From SLRI01 sp964576715 (GTDB taxonomy: Bacteria; Pseudomonadota; Alphaproteobacteria; Geminicoccales; Geminicoccaceae): a stretch of 26,052 bases of DNA. This document shows, in pieces, positions 23,428 to 26,052 of the stretch. The notes below the pieces were generated by a model. The model did no database searches and was not told the origin of the DNA. It worked only from the letters and a program-made list of their open reading frames with translations. The DNA is taken from the NCBI GenBank assembly GCA_964576715.1, contig CAZNWE010000058.1:1-26052 (forward strand), in the 5' to 3' direction. The stretch's first letter is position 1. Every line of letters starts with the position of its first letter. The translations under genes were made by a program, and so were the position numbers.

Positions 23428-24083
23428 ACGGCGTGCACGACATGGGCGGGATGCAGGGCTTCGGGCCGGTCGACCCGGAGGCGGAGGAACCAGTCTTTCA
23501 CAGCGACTGGGAGCGCCGCGCCTTTGCGCTCACGCTCGCCATGGCCAGGCCCGGCGGCTGGACCATCGACGCCTCGCGCCATGCCAGGGAATCGCTGCCG
23601 CCGGCCGAGTACCTGGCGTCGAGCTACTACCAGATCTGGCTCGCTGCCCTCGAGCGACTGCTGGTCGAGCGCGGGTTGGTGAGCCGGGACGAGATCGCCG
23701 CCGGTGGAAGCGCGGGCCCGCCGGCCCCCGTTTCCGGGATCCTGCGGGCTGCCGAGGTCGCCCCTACGCTCACCCGAGGCGGGCCGGTGGAGCGCCCGGC
23801 CGAGCTGCCGGCGTGCTTCAAGGTCGCCGATCGCGTCCGGGCGCTGAACCTCAATCCCGTGGGCCATACCCGGTTGCCACGCTATGTCCGCGGCCGGATC
23901 GGCACCATCACCCATGTGCACGGCTGCCACGTCTTCCCCGACAGCAATGCGCACGGGCTGGGCGAGTGCCCGCACTGGCTCTACGGCGTGGCGTTCGCGG
24001 CGCGCGAGCTCTGGGGGCCGCAAGGCCGGGACCAGGACGTGGTCCAGCTCGACCTCTGGGAGCCTTATCTTGAGGCCGCCTGA
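23424..24083 (+). CDS. nthB: Nitrile hydratase beta subunit
   Basis: A 219-residue partner of the alpha subunit. MNGVHDMGGMQGFGPV is the standard beta N-terminus, and the helical part runs to about residue 95. The C-terminal SH3-like barrel starts at FKVADRVRALN and includes GHTRLPRYVRGRIGTI, whose arginines normally contact the modified cysteines of the alpha claw. The GTG start at 23424 overlaps the alpha stop by four bases and is fixed by the conserved N-terminus. The residues before it in the open frame are not related. The gene order alpha-beta-accessory is common for nitrile hydratases in proteobacteria. Confidence 0.94.
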   Translation: MNGVHDMGGMQGFGPVDPEAEEPVFHSDWERRAFALTLAMARPGGWTIDASRHARESLPPAEYLASSYYQIWLAALERLLVERGLVSRDEIAAGGSAGPPAPVSGILRAAEVAPTLTRGGPVERPAELPACFKVADRVRALNLNPVGHTRLPRYVRGRIGTITHVHGCHVFPDSNAHGLGECPHWLYGVAFAARELWGPQGRDQDVVQLDLWEPYLEAA

Positions 24084-24459
24084 GCTCGATGCGGCGTTGG
24101 CCGCTTCCGACGTGCTGCCGCCGGATCGTCCGGGGCCGGTCTTTCGCGAGCCCTGGCATGCCCAGGCCTTCGCCATGGCGGTCGAGCTGAACGCAAATGG
24201 CCATTTCACCTGGGTCGAGTGGGCGGCGATGCTGGCCAGGGTCTTGCGTGACGAGCCTGTCTCGGGCGAGCCGGAGGCCGCCTATTATGCGGCGTGGCTC
24301 ACCGCCCTCGAGCGGCTCGTGGCGGAGAAGCAGCTGGTCGGTGAGGGTGAGCTGGGGCGGCGCGCGGCGGCCTGGGACGAGGCCGCCCGGGCGACGCCGC
24401 ATGGGCAGCCGATCATCCTCGAGGCCGGGCTCAGGTCAGCCCGTCCTGGATCAGCTTGA
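24070..24459 (+). CDS. Nitrile hydratase accessory/activator protein
   Basis: A 129-residue protein homologous to the N-terminal part of the beta subunit, as in cobalt nitrile hydratase chaperones that deliver metal by subunit exchange. GPVFREPWHAQAFAMAVELN and GHFTWVEWAAMLARVL are the family core, then AYYAAWLTALERLVAEK and TPHGQPIILEAG at the end. The best start is TTG 24070, with GGGAG 7 nt upstream. It overlaps the beta gene by 14 nt; no in-frame ATG or GTG precedes the conserved core. The last 29 nt overlap the convergent TauE/SafE-type gene, extending the protein past the usual end by a few residues. Confidence 0.87.
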   Translation: MRPPELDAALAASDVLPPDRPGPVFREPWHAQAFAMAVELNANGHFTWVEWAAMLARVLRDEPVSGEPEAAYYAAWLTALERLVAEKQLVGEGELGRRAAAWDEAARATPHGQPIILEAGLRSARPGSA

Positions 24460-25177
24460 GCCCGGTCAAGAGCACGAAGACGTAGCAGAGGCGGTAGAAC
24501 AGGACCTGGTTGACCTTGTCGTGCAGCCAGATGCCGGCGAGCATGCCGAGTGCCGCCACCGGGGCCAGGGCCAGCGAGGCCCAGAGATTGGCCGGGGCGA
24601 AGAGGCCGAGGAGCGCATAGGGCAGGACCTTGGCGGCGTTGATCAGGGCGAACAGCACGATCATCGAGCCGACGAAGATCGACTTGTCGAGCTTCAGGGG
24701 CAGGAGATAGATGTTGGCCGGCGGGCCACCGGCATGCGCCACGGTGCTGGTGAAGCCGGCGAGCCCACCCCAGAAGGCGGCCCGCCTGGGCTGGTGCGGC
24801 CGGGCCGGCAGGTCGCCCTTCCGGCGCAGGAAATAGTCGAGCGCGAAGCCCGCGGCGATCAGGCCCAGGAGCACGCGGACGACGTCGTCGTCGAGATAGC
24901 CGAAGACGAGACTGGCGATCAGAATGCCGGCGAGTGCTCCCGGCAGCATGGTCTTGATGATCCGCCGGTCGAAGCGGCGGCGATAGGCCCAGATGCCGAT
25001 GGCGTCCATGAGCAGCAGCACCGGCAGCATGATCCCGGCCGCCACCGCCGGCGAGACGACGAGCGCCATCAGTGGTACTGCGGCGATGCCGAGCCCGCCG
25101 CCGAAGCCGCCCTTGGAGATGCCGAAGATGAGCACGGCCGGGATGGCCGCCAGATAGAAAAGCGGATCGCTCAGCAT
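24431..25177 (-). CDS. TauE/SafE-family membrane permease (DUF81)
   Basis: A 248-residue inner-membrane protein with about seven or eight hydrophobic helices. The N-terminal IFGISKGGFGGGLGIAAVPL and the mid-protein GFTSTVAHAGGPPANIYLLP are the two repeated TauE/SafE motifs. Family members export sulfite, sulfoacetate or other organic anions. The ATG at 25177 has no strong ribosome site. It is 25 nt downstream of the secreted-protein gene on the same strand, so co-transcription is likely. It converges on and overlaps the nitrile hydratase accessory gene by 29 nt. A link to nitrile products, cobalt or sulfur compounds is only a guess. Confidence 0.9.
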   Translation of the reverse strand: MLSDPLFYLAAIPAVLIFGISKGGFGGGLGIAAVPLMALVVSPAVAAGIMLPVLLLMDAIGIWAYRRRFDRRIIKTMLPGALAGILIASLVFGYLDDDVVRVLLGLIAAGFALDYFLRRKGDLPARPHQPRRAAFWGGLAGFTSTVAHAGGPPANIYLLPLKLDKSIFVGSMIVLFALINAAKVLPYALLGLFAPANLWASLALAPVAALGMLAGIWLHDKVNQVLFYRLCYVFVLLTGLKLIQDGLT

Positions 25178-25202
25178 CGCGGTGCAGGCGGGCTTCCCGT
25201 CG

Positions 25203-25808
25203 TCAAAGCCCTGCTGCCGCGCGCAGCCCGTCCATGTCCCAGGCCTTCAGGAGGTCGACCAGCTGGTCGCCGGAAGTCAGGCCGCTGCCCTCGACCTTGA
25301 GCATGGCGCGGCCGCCGCCGGCCATGAAGGTGACCTCGCCGCGGCCGGCGGCCTCGTCGAACTCGAGGATGGCGTTCTCGCGGCCCATGCGGACGCGCTG
25401 CATGTTCGGGTTGGCGGCCAGCATGGCGGGATTGCTGAACAGCGCGGCCATGCCCTGGATCATCGGGTTGTCGATGATCAGCTGCGCCTCCATCGTGCCC
25501 GTGCCGCCGTCCTCGCGGTAGCGGCGGTTGACGATGGTCCCGCCGCCCATGAAGGCGGCACTCCCCTCCTGGCTGGCGTCCTCGGCGGTCCAGCCGGCCG
25601 GTGCCGGCGGGAAGGTCAGGGCGAAAGCGTCGCCCATCCTGGCCTGGATCTCGCCGATGGCGAACTGCAGCTCGGTGACGGCCCCGGCCAGATCGCCCTC
25701 CTCGTAGAGCTCGATGGCGAGATCGAGCTGCTCGCGGATCTCATCGGCTGCGGCCGGCGGGGCCAGAACGAGGCCGAAGAGCGACAGGGCGAGGACATGG
25801 CGACGCAT
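25203..25808 (-). CDS. Secreted hypothetical protein
   Basis: A 201-residue protein I do not recognise. Residues 1-20 form a Sec signal peptide (RRHVLALSLFGLVLAPPAAA), so it is probably periplasmic. A helical TPR-like segment follows (DEIREQLDLAIELYEEGDLAGAV), then a beta-rich region. Residues near 107-145 are rich in Met (MEAQLIIDNPMIQGMAALF and further on). The C-terminus GEVTFMAGGGRAMLKVEGSG suggests a lipid-binding-like or beta domain, but this is weak. ATG 25808 has GGGAG 7 nt upstream; an upstream in-frame start would hide the signal peptide. It lies upstream of the TauE/SafE gene. TTGACG at 25867-25862 with a weak -10 at 25844-25839 is a possible promoter. Confidence 0.75.
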   Translation of the reverse strand: MRRHVLALSLFGLVLAPPAAADEIREQLDLAIELYEEGDLAGAVTELQFAIGEIQARMGDAFALTFPPAPAGWTAEDASQEGSAAFMGGGTIVNRRYREDGGTGTMEAQLIIDNPMIQGMAALFSNPAMLAANPNMQRVRMGRENAILEFDEAAGRGEVTFMAGGGRAMLKVEGSGLTSGDQLVDLLKAWDMDGLRAAAGL

Positions 25809-25941
25809 TGGTGTTCTCCCGGAAGGTCGGTGGCGGAGGTCAGACCGCAACCGCCCGGCGGCGTCAACCCTCGCGCGCATCCGACTTCGCGCGTTAGCGC
25901 CCGACGCGGCGAGAGATCCGGGATCTTCGCGCTTCGCCCCG

Positions 25942-25977
25942 AAAAAAATGGCCGGCGCGCTGGTCGGGCGGCCGGCC
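25942..25977 (-). terminator. Rho-independent terminator after the partial leftward gene
   Basis: On the minus strand GGCCGGC (25977-25971) pairs with GCCGGCC (25956-25950) across a 14-nt loop. One base later comes a run of seven T (25948-25942). It lies 26 nt downstream of the stop codon of the gene entering at the window end. Confidence 0.75.
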
Positions 25978-26003
25978 GAGTTCTCGAGGGGAGGGGTGAT
26001 CGC

Positions 26004-26052
26004 TCAGTCGCAGACGTCGCTCTTGCCGATGGTGCCGATCTCGGAGCAGGCC
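26004..26052 (-). CDS. C-terminal end of an unidentified leftward gene (partial)
   Basis: Only the last 15 codons and a TGA are inside the window, reading ACSEIGTIGKSDVCD. Two cysteines in so short a tail suggest an exported or metal-binding protein, but no family can be named. The frame is supported by the intrinsic terminator directly downstream. The rest lies beyond the window. Confidence 0.45.
   Translation of the reverse strand, partial: ACSEIGTIGKSDVCD

Overview
The window is GC-rich, densely packed bacterial DNA with short intergenic gaps and many ATGA or GTGA stop/start overlaps. The gene content suggests an alphaproteobacterium, possibly Rhodospirillales-like: NitT/TauT-type ABC importers, a tripartite tricarboxylate (TTT) transporter, Gfo/Idh dehydrogenases, DapA-like aldolases and a cobalt-type nitrile hydratase. 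This placement rests on gene content only. A run of exactly 100 N at 14951-15050 marks a scaffold join, so this is a draft or metagenome assembly. I saw no rRNA, tRNA, CRISPR array, transposase or integrase.

Region 1 (65-6084). A leftward operon encodes an ABC ATPase, a permease, a Tat-exported NMT1-like binding protein and a Gfo/Idh/MocA oxidoreductase. It diverges from a 603-residue flavin monooxygenase with an NTF2-like N-terminal extension. The 190-bp divergent region has a perfect TTGACA on each strand.

Region 2 (6187-16994). Eleven leftward genes are almost head-to-tail. In transcription order they are: a TetR regulator, a DapA-like aldolase, an ABC ATPase broken by the assembly gap, a Gfo/Idh dehydrogenase, a DUF993 aldolase-like protein, TctC, TctB, TctA, a sugar-isomerase TIM barrel, an enolase-superfamily enzyme and a second isomerase TIM barrel. 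This looks like uptake plus catabolism of a polyhydroxylated or sugar-acid-like compound. The substrate cannot be read from the sequence.

Region 3 (17118-22668). A Sec-exported NMT1/THI5-like binding protein (rightward) is followed by leftward genes for a GNAT acetyltransferase, an unusual NAD-dependent epimerase-like protein, a phytanoyl-CoA-dioxygenase-type oxygenase and an ABC permease. A stand-alone MetE-like methyltransferase diverges from the permease. The ABC transporter of this region is split into three transcription units: ATPase in region 2, binding protein at 17118, permease at 20757.

The main new observation is a 14-bp palindrome, TAACC-ATCC-GGTTA, found in four places. Each copy lies 16-26 nt before the start codon of a leftward gene: the DapA-like gene, tetR, the oxygenase gene and the permease gene. 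Two copies are exact (one on each strand), one differs at a single base and one is degenerate. A TTGAC hexamer precedes each copy. This predicts an autoregulated TetR regulon that reunites the split transporter and ties it to the catabolic genes.

Region 4 (22753-26052). A cobalt-type nitrile hydratase alpha subunit, beta subunit and accessory protein form a rightward overlapping operon. It converges on a TauE/SafE-type permease and a small secreted protein of unknown function. The window ends in the C-terminus of another leftward gene, followed by a good intrinsic terminator.
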